Assembly (NCBI GenBank): GCA_937871985.1
Contig: CALMPB010000379.1
Span: 1 to 18,151 of the forward strand
Direction: 5' to 3'
DNA from: an uncultured Burkholderiaceae bacterium
Lineage (GTDB): Bacteria; Pseudomonadota; Gammaproteobacteria; Burkholderiales; Burkholderiaceae
DNA: 18,151 bases
Shown in pieces: positions 7,808-14,668 of this stretch. The position numbers and the translations under genes are program-made. Every line of letters starts with the position of its first letter. The stretch's first letter is position 1. Under the pieces are notes generated by a model. That model saw only the letters and a list, made by a program, of their open reading frames with translations. It ran no database searches and had not been told where the DNA came from.

Positions 7808-9520
7808 ATGCCCAAAGTCTCCGAAGTCATCGTCGATACCCTGCTTCAAGCCGGAGCCAAGCGTTGTTGGGGCATCGTGGGCGACACCATCAACCATTTC
7901 ACCGATGCGCTGCGCAAAAGCGAACTGCGCTGGGTGCATGTCCGCCACGAAGAGGCCGGCGCACTGGCGGCCGGCGGCGAAGCCTATATGACGGGCGAAC
8001 TGGCGGTATGCGCCGGAACCTGCGGGCCGGGCAGCCTGCATTTCGTCAACGGCATTTTCGAGAGCCACCGCAACGGCGCGCCGGTGCTGCTGATCGCCTC
8101 GGACGTCGGCCGCGCCGAGGCCGGCCTGAACTTTCCCCAGGAACTGGATCAACGCAAGATCTACGAACAGACATCGGTGTTCTGCGAATACATCTCGCAT
8201 CCCGACCAGGCGCGGCGGATCACGGCCATGGCGGCGCAGGCCGCGTTGAACCTGCGCGGCGTGGCGGTCGTCATCGTCAATGGCGACATGTTCCTGGAAG
8301 AAACCCCCGACACCCTGGCCTGGTCGGTGCATCGCCCCAAAACCGTGCAGCACCCCTGCGACCAGGAACTGGAAGCTCTGGCCGCCATGCTGAACGAAGC
8401 CGGGAACATAACGATTTACGCCGGCATCGGCGCCCGGGATGCGCACGACCAGGTTGTCGCCCTTGCCCGGCATTTGCAGGCGCCCGTGGCCCACACCACC
8501 CGCGCCAAAGAGTTCATCGAGCCCGACAATCCCTTCCACATCGGCATGACAGGGATACTTGGCAACCGCGCCGGCGTCGGCGCCATCGACGACGCGGATC
8601 TCGTGCTTTGCCTGGGCACCGATTTTGCGTACACGCAATTCTGGGCCGAAAAAAAGCGGGTGGTGCAAATCGATTCCGACGCCACCCATCTGGGCCGCCG
8701 GGCGCCCGTGCACATGGGCCTGCTGGGCGACGTCGGCGACACCATCGACGCCCTGCTGCCGCGCCTGGAAAAAAAGACCAGCGGCGGCCACCTGGCCAAA
8801 GCCCTGAAGCAATGGGAAAAAGACCGCGAAGACTACGAACGTTCGACCCAGGAAGACGACCCCAAGCTCATACACCCGCAGTTCGTGGCCAGCACCCTGG
8901 ACAAGCTGGCGGCCGACGACGCCGCCTTCACCGCCGACGGCGGCAGCCCCATGGTCTGGTGCCTGCGCCACATCCGGGCGACCGGCGCGCGCCGCTTTTT
9001 GCTGAGCCTGTTGCACGGCACGATGGCCAACGCCTACCCGCAGGCCATGGGCATTGCGGCGGCCTACCCCGGCAGGCAGGTCATCGCCCTATGCGGCGAC
9101 GGCGGGCTGAGCATGCTTCTGGGCGACCTGCTGACGCTGCGGCAGGAAAAGCTTCCCGTCAAAATCCTGGTATTCAACAATAGCTCTTTGGGCTTTGTGG
9201 AAATGGAACAGCGCGTCGAAGGACTGCTGGACTCGTACACCGATCTGGAAAATCCGGACTTCCCCGCCCTGGCCAAAGCATGCGGCATCGCCGGCCATCG
9301 CGCCGACAGCGCCAGCGAGCTGGAAGCCGCCATGCGCGCCTGGCTGGCCGAGCCGGGCCCCGCCCTGCTGGACGTTCCGGTAAGCCGAATGGAACTGGTC
9401 ATGCCGCCCGAGATCCACGCCGGCCAGGTCATGTCGACAGCGCTCTTCGGCATCAAGGCCGTGCTAGACGGGCGCGGCAAAGAAGTCGTAGCGCTGCTGC
9501 GCGATAATTTTCTGAGGTAG
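7808..9520 (+). CDS. poxB: pyruvate oxidase / ubiquinone-dependent pyruvate dehydrogenase
   Basis: PoxB is a peripheral membrane flavoenzyme that decarboxylates pyruvate to acetate and CO2 with ThDP and FAD, passing electrons to ubiquinone. The 570 residues match E. coli PoxB (572) closely from end to end as I recall that sequence. Matching points include WGIVGD near residue 21, RHEEAGA with the ThDP-activating E48, CAGTCGPG at 68-75, the central FAD domain, and the ThDP/Mg motif starting GDGG at 430 and ending NN at 457-458. The C-terminus, ending GRGKEVVALLRDNFLR, resembles the lipid-binding tail of E. coli PoxB. AAGGA lies nine bases upstream of the ATG. It is the last gene of a three-gene operon, 27 bases after the synthase-like gene. 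Another ThDP-dependent oxidase is possible but less likely. Confidence 0.87.
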   Translation: MPKVSEVIVDTLLQAGAKRCWGIVGDTINHFTDALRKSELRWVHVRHEEAGALAAGGEAYMTGELAVCAGTCGPGSLHFVNGIFESHRNGAPVLLIASDVGRAEAGLNFPQELDQRKIYEQTSVFCEYISHPDQARRITAMAAQAALNLRGVAVVIVNGDMFLEETPDTLAWSVHRPKTVQHPCDQELEALAAMLNEAGNITIYAGIGARDAHDQVVALARHLQAPVAHTTRAKEFIEPDNPFHIGMTGILGNRAGVGAIDDADLVLCLGTDFAYTQFWAEKKRVVQIDSDATHLGRRAPVHMGLLGDVGDTIDALLPRLEKKTSGGHLAKALKQWEKDREDYERSTQEDDPKLIHPQFVASTLDKLAADDAAFTADGGSPMVWCLRHIRATGARRFLLSLLHGTMANAYPQAMGIAAAYPGRQVIALCGDGGLSMLLGDLLTLRQEKLPVKILVFNNSSLGFVEMEQRVEGLLDSYTDLENPDFPALAKACGIAGHRADSASELEAAMRAWLAEPGPALLDVPVSRMELVMPPEIHAGQVMSTALFGIKAVLDGRGKEVVALLRDNFLR

Positions 9521-9523
9521 CCG

Positions 9524-9572
9524 CGCCGGCCAGCCACCCGCTCTCCAGCGCTGCGCAACCGCGCGGCCGGCG
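9524..9572. terminator. possible stem-loop in the poxB/nucleosidase convergent gap
   Basis: Perfect eight-base arms CGCCGGCC (9524-9531) and GGCCGGCG (9565-9572) with a 33-base loop lie in the 78-base gap between two convergent genes. There is no T-run on either side, so intrinsic termination is doubtful, and the GC-rich composition makes chance pairing plausible. Confidence 0.2.
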
Positions 9573-9598
9573 GATCGAGCGATTGAAAGCCAAACCCG

Positions 9599-10387
9599 CT
9601 ACGCGGCCTCTTCTCGCTGCGCCGCCAGAAAACGCCGCAGTATGCCTGTGGCGTAGCGGCTTGCCGCCGCCAGCAGGAATGCATTGAAGTCGACGCCGGC
9701 GCTGCCGTCGGCCCGATCGGAGATCGTACGCATGACCGCATAGGGAACGCCGTATTCGTGGCATACCTGCGCCACCGCGGCGCCTTCCATCTCAACGCAC
9801 AAGGCGTCCGGCAGGCTGGTTCTCAACATCTCGACATGCTGCGCATCGTTGATGAAGGAGTCGCCGCTGATGATCATGCCGCCATGCACCGCGGGGCGCG
9901 TAATGCCGAACTGCGTGCTTAGCTGCGAGCAGGCCAGGCTGTCGGCGGCAAGATCCCGCCGCAGATATTCGGTGGCGCATGCGGACAAACGGCGCGTCAG
10001 GTCCGGGTCGGCGTCGAAATGGCTGAGCCCCAGCAACGGCACTTCATAGCGGGGAAACAAGGGCCTGGCGTCCAGGTCGTGCTGCAGCAGCGACCGCGCC
10101 ACCACGACGTCGCCGACATTGACATGCCGGCCTATGGCTCCGGCCACGCCGGTGAAGACGATGCTGGCCACGCCGAACTCGCGTATCAGCGTCACGGTGG
10201 TGGCGGCCGCCGCCACCTTGCCGACCCGCGCCAGGACAATGACGCAGGGACAGCCCAAAAGGCTGCCGGTGTAGTAGTCGCGCTGCCCGATACGATGCCG
10301 AACCACATCGGCCTGCATCTGGCCGAGCAGTTCGGCAATTTCCAGCTCGAGCGCGGCAACGATTCCTATTGCGCGCATAACCGCCAT
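9599..10387 (-). CDS. mtnN: 5'-methylthioadenosine/S-adenosylhomocysteine nucleosidase-like protein
   Basis: MTA/SAH nucleosidase hydrolyses methylthioadenosine or S-adenosylhomocysteine to adenine and the thioribosyl product, recycling methionine-cycle by-products in the cytoplasm. The 262-residue protein has the PNP/UDP phosphorylase fold signatures. IGIVAALELEI at 7-17 contains E16, aligning with the catalytic-pocket E12 of E. coli MtnN. FTGVAGAI lies at 78-85. VEMEGAA carries E201 (E. coli E174), and TISDRAD carries the general acid D224 (E. coli D197). It is about 30 residues longer than E. coli MtnN, with an insertion around 103-130, so other nucleosidase specificities remain possible. 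Two in-frame ATGs (10387 and 10378) are close and neither has a strong ribosome binding site. Confidence 0.8.
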   Translation of the reverse strand: MAVMRAIGIVAALELEIAELLGQMQADVVRHRIGQRDYYTGSLLGCPCVIVLARVGKVAAAATTVTLIREFGVASIVFTGVAGAIGRHVNVGDVVVARSLLQHDLDARPLFPRYEVPLLGLSHFDADPDLTRRLSACATEYLRRDLAADSLACSQLSTQFGITRPAVHGGMIISGDSFINDAQHVEMLRTSLPDALCVEMEGAAVAQVCHEYGVPYAVMRTISDRADGSAGVDFNAFLLAAASRYATGILRRFLAAQREEAA

Positions 10388-10431
10388 TCACACATCGCCA
10401 CACTCCTCACGCATCCAGCGGTTTGGCCTAT

Positions 10432-10450
10432 GCGCGCCGGAATGGCGCGC
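10432..10450 (-). terminator. stem-loop after the MBL-fold gene
   Basis: Perfect seven-base arms GCGCGCC (10432-10438) and GGCGCGC (10444-10450) enclose a five-base loop, starting five bases after the stop of the metallo-hydrolase on the minus strand. No T-run follows. It could slow polymerase or protect the mRNA 3' end rather than act as a true intrinsic terminator. Confidence 0.3.
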
Positions 10451-10454
10451 GGAT

Positions 10455-11399
10455 TCATTCTTTGGGCTGCGTCCTGCTTACCGTGATCTTGTCGCCAATG
10501 TCGAAGGTCATGAGGTCTTCGCCGATGGTCAAGGGGCCGGAATAGGTTTTGCGGGTGCGCGCCTCGAGCTCTTTCTCGGTCACGCCGAACAGCACGATAT
10601 GCGAGTATACGGCCATGCGCGGCGCCGCCTGCGTGAACACCCGGCCGGCGTCCTCGGGCGACGTATGGATGTCGAGGATTCTCGGGATCTTCGGCGAGGT
10701 TTTCATGAGCTTGTCGGATGCCGCGGCCACTTCATGCACCAGCAGGTCGGCGCCCTTGGCCTGCTTGATGACCTCTTGCGAGTAGCGGGTATCGCCCGAC
10801 AACACCACACGATGGCCCTTGTAGTCGAGCCGGAAGCCGAAAGCCGGCTTGGCTTCGCCATGATCGACGGGGAAGGCGGTGATTTTCACGCCGTCGTGGT
10901 CGTAGATGACGCCAGCAGTGAACTCGGTGGTGTCGACCTGGGAGCCGGGGTTGTGATCCAGGCGGATCTTGATGTCGAAACTGTACGCTTTGGTCAGTTC
11001 GTCCATCAGGTTGCGCGTACCCACCGGACCCCATACATGCAAGGGATGATTGCGGCCGCGCAGCCATCCCGTCAGATACAGGTCGGGAATGCCAATGGTG
11101 TGATCCGAATGCAGGTGCGTGAGAAACAGCTTGTCGACGTCGTTGAACGGGATGCCGAACGAGTAAAGCCGCTGGATGACGCCGCGGCCCGCGTCGAACA
11201 GGAACTTCTGGTTTCCGGCTTCGATGAGCGTGGAAGGCCCGAAGCGGAAGGTTTGAGGCAGAGGACTGCCGGTGCCCAGAAGCCGCACCCGCAAATCGGA
11301 ATGAGCGGGCTCGGACGAGGCCGGCCCAGGCTGGGCGGCTACGGCGGCGCTGCCGGCCAATACCATCAGGCAGCCGGCGAAAAACTTGGCTAACTTCAT
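10455..11399 (-). CDS. exported metallo-beta-lactamase-fold hydrolase, RNase Z/arylsulfatase-like
   Basis: This is a 314-residue protein with an N-terminal signal peptide (K2 and K5, then a hydrophobic stretch to about residue 22, with likely cleavage after AVAA). It should act in the periplasm. The mature part is a metallo-beta-lactamase fold. LLGTGSPLP at 40-48 is typical of the RNase Z-like subgroup. HLHSDH at 95-100 gives zinc ligands H95, H97, D99 and H100. Further ligands are H180, D203 in SGDTRYS, and H267 in VYSH. GGAG lies eight bases before the ATG. A cysteine at residue 10 resembles a lipobox, but the hydrophobic core continues past it, so a lipoprotein is less likely. Export argues against tRNA processing; an ester, phosphodiester or lactone substrate is more likely. 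The substrate is not identifiable. Confidence 0.85.
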   Translation of the reverse strand: MKLAKFFAGCLMVLAGSAAVAAQPGPASSEPAHSDLRVRLLGTGSPLPQTFRFGPSTLIEAGNQKFLFDAGRGVIQRLYSFGIPFNDVDKLFLTHLHSDHTIGIPDLYLTGWLRGRNHPLHVWGPVGTRNLMDELTKAYSFDIKIRLDHNPGSQVDTTEFTAGVIYDHDGVKITAFPVDHGEAKPAFGFRLDYKGHRVVLSGDTRYSQEVIKQAKGADLLVHEVAAASDKLMKTSPKIPRILDIHTSPEDAGRVFTQAAPRMAVYSHIVLFGVTEKELEARTRKTYSGPLTIGEDLMTFDIGDKITVSRTQPKE

Positions 11400-11591
11400 T
11401 GTTTAGTCTCCAGGAAGTAAGGCGAACCTTGTCCTGCCTCTACGAGCAGTCTTACCGCCGGCTTGGCTGTTGCCTCCCACCGCAATGGAACTTCCAGCCG
11501 CCAGGCTGCAGAAATTATATCCACTTTCGCCCTGATATATCTATTTTCTGAACAAAATATTCAAATTCTAACAATTTTGATATTTGACAAC

Positions 11592-11627
11592 GCCATACCA
11601 TCAAGGAAAACGTAGCGTCGGTATGGC
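11592..11627. repeat. inverted repeat with 8-bp arms upstream of bigR
   Basis: Arms GCCATACC (11592-11599) and GGTATGGC (11620-11627) are perfect and separated by 20 bases, giving 28 bases (nearly three helical turns) between equivalent positions. A TTGACA hexamer (11584-11589) lies just left of the first arm. This arrangement is compatible with two half-sites for a regulator or with a stem-loop in an RNA reading either way. The binding factor is unknown. Confidence 0.4.
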
Positions 11628-11647
11628 TCAAACATTATATTTTCTTA

Positions 11648-11653
11648 TATAAT
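11648..11653 (+). promoter_or_regulatory. -10 box for the bigR operon
   Basis: A perfect TATAAT hexamer lies 14 bases upstream of the first bigR ATG. No convincing -35 is found at normal spacing. It abuts the palindrome at 11652-11665, so a repressor bound there would block RNA polymerase. Confidence 0.45.
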
Positions 11654-11665
11654 ATTAATTAATAT
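11652..11665. promoter_or_regulatory. AT-only palindrome, candidate BigR operator
   Basis: ATATTAATTAATAT is a perfect 14-base palindrome overlapping the end of the -10 hexamer and the expected transcription start. ArsR-family repressors commonly bind AT-rich dyads over their own promoters, and BigR is reported to regulate itself. Direct recognition by this protein is inference. A second TATAAT (11663-11668) overlaps its right edge. Confidence 0.5.
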
Positions 11666-11666
11666 A

Positions 11667-12050
11667 ATGTATATGAAGGTGAAAAACGCCAACCCAACCA
11701 CCATGAGTCACGACATTACCTTGGACATGCAAGCCATGCGCGCCGCCGCCGGACAGGCTTGCCGCTTGATGAAGGCACTTTCCAACCCGGATCGCCTGCT
11801 GCTTTTGTGCCAACTGGCCCAAGGCGAGAAATGCGTCAGCGAACTGGAAGCCATGGTGGGAATCGGCCAACCCACGCTCTCGCAGCAACTGGGCGTACTG
11901 CGGACGGAAGGCATGGTGCGGACGCGGCGGGAAGGCAAAAATATCTACTACAGCATCGCCAGCCCCCAGACACTGGCCGTCATGCAAACCCTGTACGCGC
12001 AATTTTGCGCGGCTCAACCGGAGCAGGCCCATGTCGATAGACTGGAATAA
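11667..12050 (+). CDS. bigR: ArsR-family repressor, BigR/SqrR-type sulfide (persulfide) sensor
   Basis: This is a winged-helix transcriptional repressor of 127 residues (115 if started at 11703). The recognition region reads VGIGQPTLSQQLGVLRTEG at 64-82, close to BigR of Xylella and Agrobacterium as I recall it. C48 and C114 align with the two redox cysteines of BigR (C42 and C108, the same 66-residue spacing), which form a di- or persulfide link on exposure to sulfide and release DNA. C32 and C56 are additional. Neither start has a clear ribosome binding site: the ATG at 11667 would give an almost leaderless message, while the ATG at 11703 gives a product closer to family length. Its last 20 bases overlap the first transporter gene, so they are translated together. 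Confidence 0.88.
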   Translation: MYMKVKNANPTTMSHDITLDMQAMRAAAGQACRLMKALSNPDRLLLLCQLAQGEKCVSELEAMVGIGQPTLSQQLGVLRTEGMVRTRREGKNIYYSIASPQTLAVMQTLYAQFCAAQPEQAHVDRLE

Positions 12051-12462
12051 CTTCACCCCCTGGACGTCGCTGGCGGGAGGGCTGCTCATCGGCCTTGCCG
12101 TGGCGCTTTTTCTTTTACTGCAGGGGCGTATTCTAGGCATCAGCGGCATCGCGGGCGGGCTCCTGCGTTTCCGGCGTGGCGACATCGGCTGGCGGCTGGC
12201 ATTCATGGCCGGGCTGTTGGCGGCCTCGCCCGCATGGGTACTGTTTGCGCCGGCCGTTGCGCCCCGCATCGACGCGGATTGGCCAACGCTGGTCATTGCC
12301 GGCCTGCTGGTGGGCCTGGGCACCCGATACGGCTCGGGTTGCACGAGCGGCCACGGGGTATGCGGCCTGTCCCGGATGTCGCCCCGATCACTGGCCGCCA
12401 CCGTCATCTTCATGTCGGCCGGATTCCTGACCGTGTATGCGGTGCGCCACGCACTAGCCTGA
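12031..12462 (+). CDS. YeeE/YedE-family sulfur transport half (PmpA-like)
   Basis: This is a 143-residue inner-membrane protein with about four hydrophobic segments (roughly 13-31, 53-75, 87-99 and 121-140). The motif GLGTRYGSGCTSGHGVCGLS at 95-114 is the YeeE/YedE signature. C104 and C111 are the kind of cysteines shown to matter for thiosulfate passage in full-length YeeE. Here the transporter is split, and this is the first half, like PmpA in BigR-type operons. GGAG lies seven bases before the ATG, inside the end of bigR. The likely role is moving thiosulfate or another reduced sulfur compound across the membrane. Direction and exact substrate are not shown by the sequence. Confidence 0.88.
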   Translation: MSIDWNNFTPWTSLAGGLLIGLAVALFLLLQGRILGISGIAGGLLRFRRGDIGWRLAFMAGLLAASPAWVLFAPAVAPRIDADWPTLVIAGLLVGLGTRYGSGCTSGHGVCGLSRMSPRSLAATVIFMSAGFLTVYAVRHALA

Positions 12463-12485
12463 ATTGCCCGGATGAAAACAAAACC

Positions 12486-12956
12486 ATGAAACAGTACCCT
12501 GGATACCTGCCGCAAGTCGCCGGATTCGTCATCGGCCTGCTTTTTGGAATCGGCCTTATCGTTTCGGGCATGACCGACCCCGGAAAAGTCATCGGTTTTC
12601 TCGACCTGGGGGGTGCCTGGGATCCGTCGCTTGGTTTCGTCATGGCGGGCGCCATTGCCGTAAGCGCCATCGCTTTCAGAATAGCCCGCCGCCGGAACCG
12701 CACACTGGCCGGAGGCAGGCTGGAACTGCCCTCAAACAAGAGCATAGACAAGCGGCTGGCCGGCGGCAGCCTGGCTTTCGGAATTGGCTGGGGCCTGGCT
12801 GGCTTTTGTCCTGGCCCCGCGCTGGTTTCGTTGACGGCGGGACACGCCAAGGCCGCCGTGTTCGTACTGGCCATGCTGGCCGGCATGGCTGTCTTCGAAC
12901 TCCTGGAGCGCGCCAGGCGCATGCCAGGCGGCGCTGCAGGCGCACAAGAACAATAA
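12486..12956 (+). CDS. YeeE/YedE-family sulfur transport half (PmpB-like)
   Basis: This is a 156-residue inner-membrane protein and the second half of the split transporter. Hydrophobic segments lie at about 10-28, 48-66, 93-118 and 122-140. Signatures are SGMTDPGKVIGFLD at 27-40 and GIGWGLAGFCPGPAL at 99-113, with C108 as the likely substrate-contacting cysteine. The true start is the ATG at 12486, 23 bases after the partner gene stops; the open frame further upstream only overlaps the partner gene in another phase. The ribosome binding site is weak. The tail after 141 is charged and probably cytoplasmic. It should form a complex with the product of the gene before it under BigR control. Confidence 0.88.
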   Translation: MKQYPGYLPQVAGFVIGLLFGIGLIVSGMTDPGKVIGFLDLGGAWDPSLGFVMAGAIAVSAIAFRIARRRNRTLAGGRLELPSNKSIDKRLAGGSLAFGIGWGLAGFCPGPALVSLTAGHAKAAVFVLAMLAGMAVFELLERARRMPGGAAGAQEQ

Positions 12957-12959
12957 AAG

Positions 12960-14531
12960 CTACTTCGCCAGCATATTGGCCAGCATGAATCCCGACCCGG
13001 CTCCGGTGCCGGCTCCCGGCCAGGTCGAGGCGCCGCACAAGTACAGCGATTTGACCGGAGTACGGTAGCGCGAATAGCCGGCCACCGGCCGGAACAGGAA
13101 GTTCTGGTCCAGGTGGTGGCTGCCCGAAATGCTGTCGCCGCCGACCAGATTGGGGTTTTCGCGCTCCAGATCCAGGGGCGAGAACACCTTGCGCCCCAGG
13201 ATTTTCTGCTTCAACCCGGGTGCATAGCCTTCGATGATGTCGAGCACCCTGTCGGCATAGGCTTCGCGGGCATCGTCCCAATTGCGGGCCTCGATGCCGC
13301 CCAGCGCGTCGCCCCGGATTTCAGCTGGCAAGACGCGCACCTGCACCCACAGCACGTGCTTGCCTTCAGGCGCCCTCGATGGATCGAGGGCGGTGGGCTG
13401 CCCCACGACCAGAGCCGGCTCGGCGGGCAACAGGCCATCGGCGGCCTCGGCGTACACCCGCGCCATCATCGCCAGGTCGGGGGCGATATGCACATAGGCG
13501 TACCGGCCAAGCTGGGCCCCGGCTTTCCAGTCGGGCAGGCCGCTCAGCGCCAGATGGATCATCATGGTGCCAAGGCCCGGACGGAAGGCCTGCACTTTGG
13601 ACTCGAATTCCCGAGGCGCCGTACCGGCCGGCAGCAGCCGGCCGAACACATTGCGTGGATGGACATTGGCAATGACCGCCCGCCGCGCCTGCAATGTGCG
13701 GCCATCGGCCAGGAGCACGCCCGTGGCGGCGCCGCCGTTACCGGTCTGGATGGCCTGCACCGGGGTATCGAGCAGCAGCTCGCCCCCTTTGGCCTGCAGC
13801 AGACCCACCATGGACTTGATGATGGTGTCGGCGCCGCCCTGGCCGATCACCATGCCGAAAGCCTGGTTGGACATGGACTCCAGGTAGGGAAACAGCGCGC
13901 CGCCGGCCACGTCGGGCGCAAAATCCACATGCAGCCCCCATGTGGCCATCAGCGCCCTGACTTTCTCGTGCTCGAAATTGGCGCTCAGGAAATCCCTGGG
14001 CGACGAGAGCATGAGGCGCAGCAAACCATAAAAGCCGCCGGCGCCAAGCTGGCGCCAGGCGCACCACAACACTTTGGCCGTGGCCAGCGACGGCATGGGC
14101 GAACCCAGCACCCCGAAGATATGCGGCGCTTTTTGCTTGAAGTCGTCGACCATCGAGCGCCATGCCTGGGCGTCATGCCCCGACAGATTGCCAATGTCGG
14201 CAGCCGTCTGCTCCAGGTCGCCCCCCACCCCCAGGCTTTGGCCGTCGCGAAAGACACTGGCGAAGCAATGAGGCGCCGGCACGAATCCCAGGCCGTGCGC
14301 GGCCAGTTCGTCCTTGTATTGAGCATGAAAGGCCGAGCCCGCGAACATGGACAGGTTCATGGCGCCCCAATCGTGCCTGAAGCCGGGCAAGGTCAGCTCC
14401 TGGGTCTTGACCGCGCCGCCGGGCTCGGACCTGGCTTCGACAACCGCCACTTTCCACCCCTTGGCCGACAAATGCACCGCCGCCGCCAAACCGTTATGTC
14501 CCGCGCCTATGACTATTGCATCGTACGTCAC
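12960..14531 (-). CDS. FAD-dependent oxidoreductase, CrtI/PYROXD2-like (COG1233)
   Basis: This 523-residue flavoprotein opens with a Rossmann dinucleotide fold: GAGHNGL at 9-15 and E32 at the end of the second strand to bind FAD ribose, followed by SEPGGA. The C-terminal segment starting LYLCGAST and rich in Gly (about 496-520) is the closing FAD-binding motif of the phytoene-desaturase-like superfamily. No other carotenoid gene is nearby, so a carotenoid role is unlikely. Better comparisons are the PYROXD2-like oxidoreductases of unknown substrate. The GTG at 14529-14531 is supported by AAGGAG seven bases upstream. It converges with the transporter operon, whose stop is only three bases away, and follows the tlpA-like gene behind a strong hairpin. 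Confidence 0.88.
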   Translation of the reverse strand: MTYDAIVIGAGHNGLAAAVHLSAKGWKVAVVEARSEPGGAVKTQELTLPGFRHDWGAMNLSMFAGSAFHAQYKDELAAHGLGFVPAPHCFASVFRDGQSLGVGGDLEQTAADIGNLSGHDAQAWRSMVDDFKQKAPHIFGVLGSPMPSLATAKVLWCAWRQLGAGGFYGLLRLMLSSPRDFLSANFEHEKVRALMATWGLHVDFAPDVAGGALFPYLESMSNQAFGMVIGQGGADTIIKSMVGLLQAKGGELLLDTPVQAIQTGNGGAATGVLLADGRTLQARRAVIANVHPRNVFGRLLPAGTAPREFESKVQAFRPGLGTMMIHLALSGLPDWKAGAQLGRYAYVHIAPDLAMMARVYAEAADGLLPAEPALVVGQPTALDPSRAPEGKHVLWVQVRVLPAEIRGDALGGIEARNWDDAREAYADRVLDIIEGYAPGLKQKILGRKVFSPLDLERENPNLVGGDSISGSHHLDQNFLFRPVAGYSRYRTPVKSLYLCGASTWPGAGTGAGSGFMLANMLAK

Positions 14532-14538
14532 GCTTTAT

Positions 14539-14544
14539 CTCCTT
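14539..14544 (-). promoter_or_regulatory. strong ribosome binding site fixing the GTG start of the FAD oxidoreductase
   Basis: AAGGAG on the minus strand, seven bases before the GTG at 14531. It lies just after the large hairpin, so the site would be exposed once the hairpin forms. Confidence 0.7.
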
Positions 14545-14563
14545 TAGGGTTAAAGCAAATAAT

Positions 14564-14603
14564 GCCATCCCGGGCGGCAGCTCGTCCAGCCGCCCGGGAT
14601 GGC
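14564..14603 (-). terminator. 15-bp perfect-arm hairpin, probable terminator or attenuator
   Basis: GCCATCCCGGGCGGC (14564-14578) and its exact complement (14589-14603) enclose a ten-base loop. On the minus strand the stem is followed by ATTATTTGCTTT, which is T-rich though not a clean run. It lies 65 bases after the tlpA-like stop and 32 bases before the FAD oxidoreductase start, so it could end the upstream transcript, or partly attenuate read-through. It is the strongest hairpin I found in the window. Confidence 0.65.
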
Positions 14604-14668
14604 GCGTAACGCATCGAACATGAAATCGGTTCCTCCGGACTCCCGCGGATGGAGCCAATGGCCAACGC

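Larger units (their letters stand above)
11400..11666. other. AT-rich divergent intergenic region (267 bp)
   Basis: This is the longest non-coding stretch in the window. Its right half (from about 11515) is far richer in A and T than anything else here. It separates the leftward metallo-hydrolase from the rightward bigR operon and holds the inverted repeats and the -10 candidate listed separately. I see no open frame, tRNA or known RNA element in it. Confidence 0.7.

Noticed and set aside
6230..9016. A 928-codon open frame on the minus strand opposite the synthase-like gene and poxB
   Set aside because: It is a mirror frame produced by GC-rich codon use in two strongly recognised genes. Its translation is rich in Gly, Arg, His and Ala without any family motif.
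6748..9183. An 811-codon plus-strand frame crossing the synthase-like and poxB genes
   Set aside because: It is out of phase with two secure genes, spans their boundary, and is dominated by Arg, Gly, Ala and Pro.
10426..10454. Classic intrinsic terminator after the metallo-hydrolase
   Set aside because: A stem is present but no T-run follows, so it is reported only as a weak stem-loop.
12234..12485. Upstream extension of the second YeeE/YedE half
   Set aside because: It overlaps the first half in a different phase and adds Arg/Pro/His-rich sequence. The ATG at 12486 begins the membrane protein normally.
12960..14531. Carotenoid biosynthesis role for the CrtI-like gene
   Set aside because: No crtB, crtE or other carotenoid gene is near. 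The broader PYROXD2-like family fits as well or better.
13113..14609. A 498-codon plus-strand frame opposite the FAD oxidoreductase
   Set aside because: It mirrors the FAD gene, whose start has a strong ribosome binding site and whose protein has clear Rossmann motifs.
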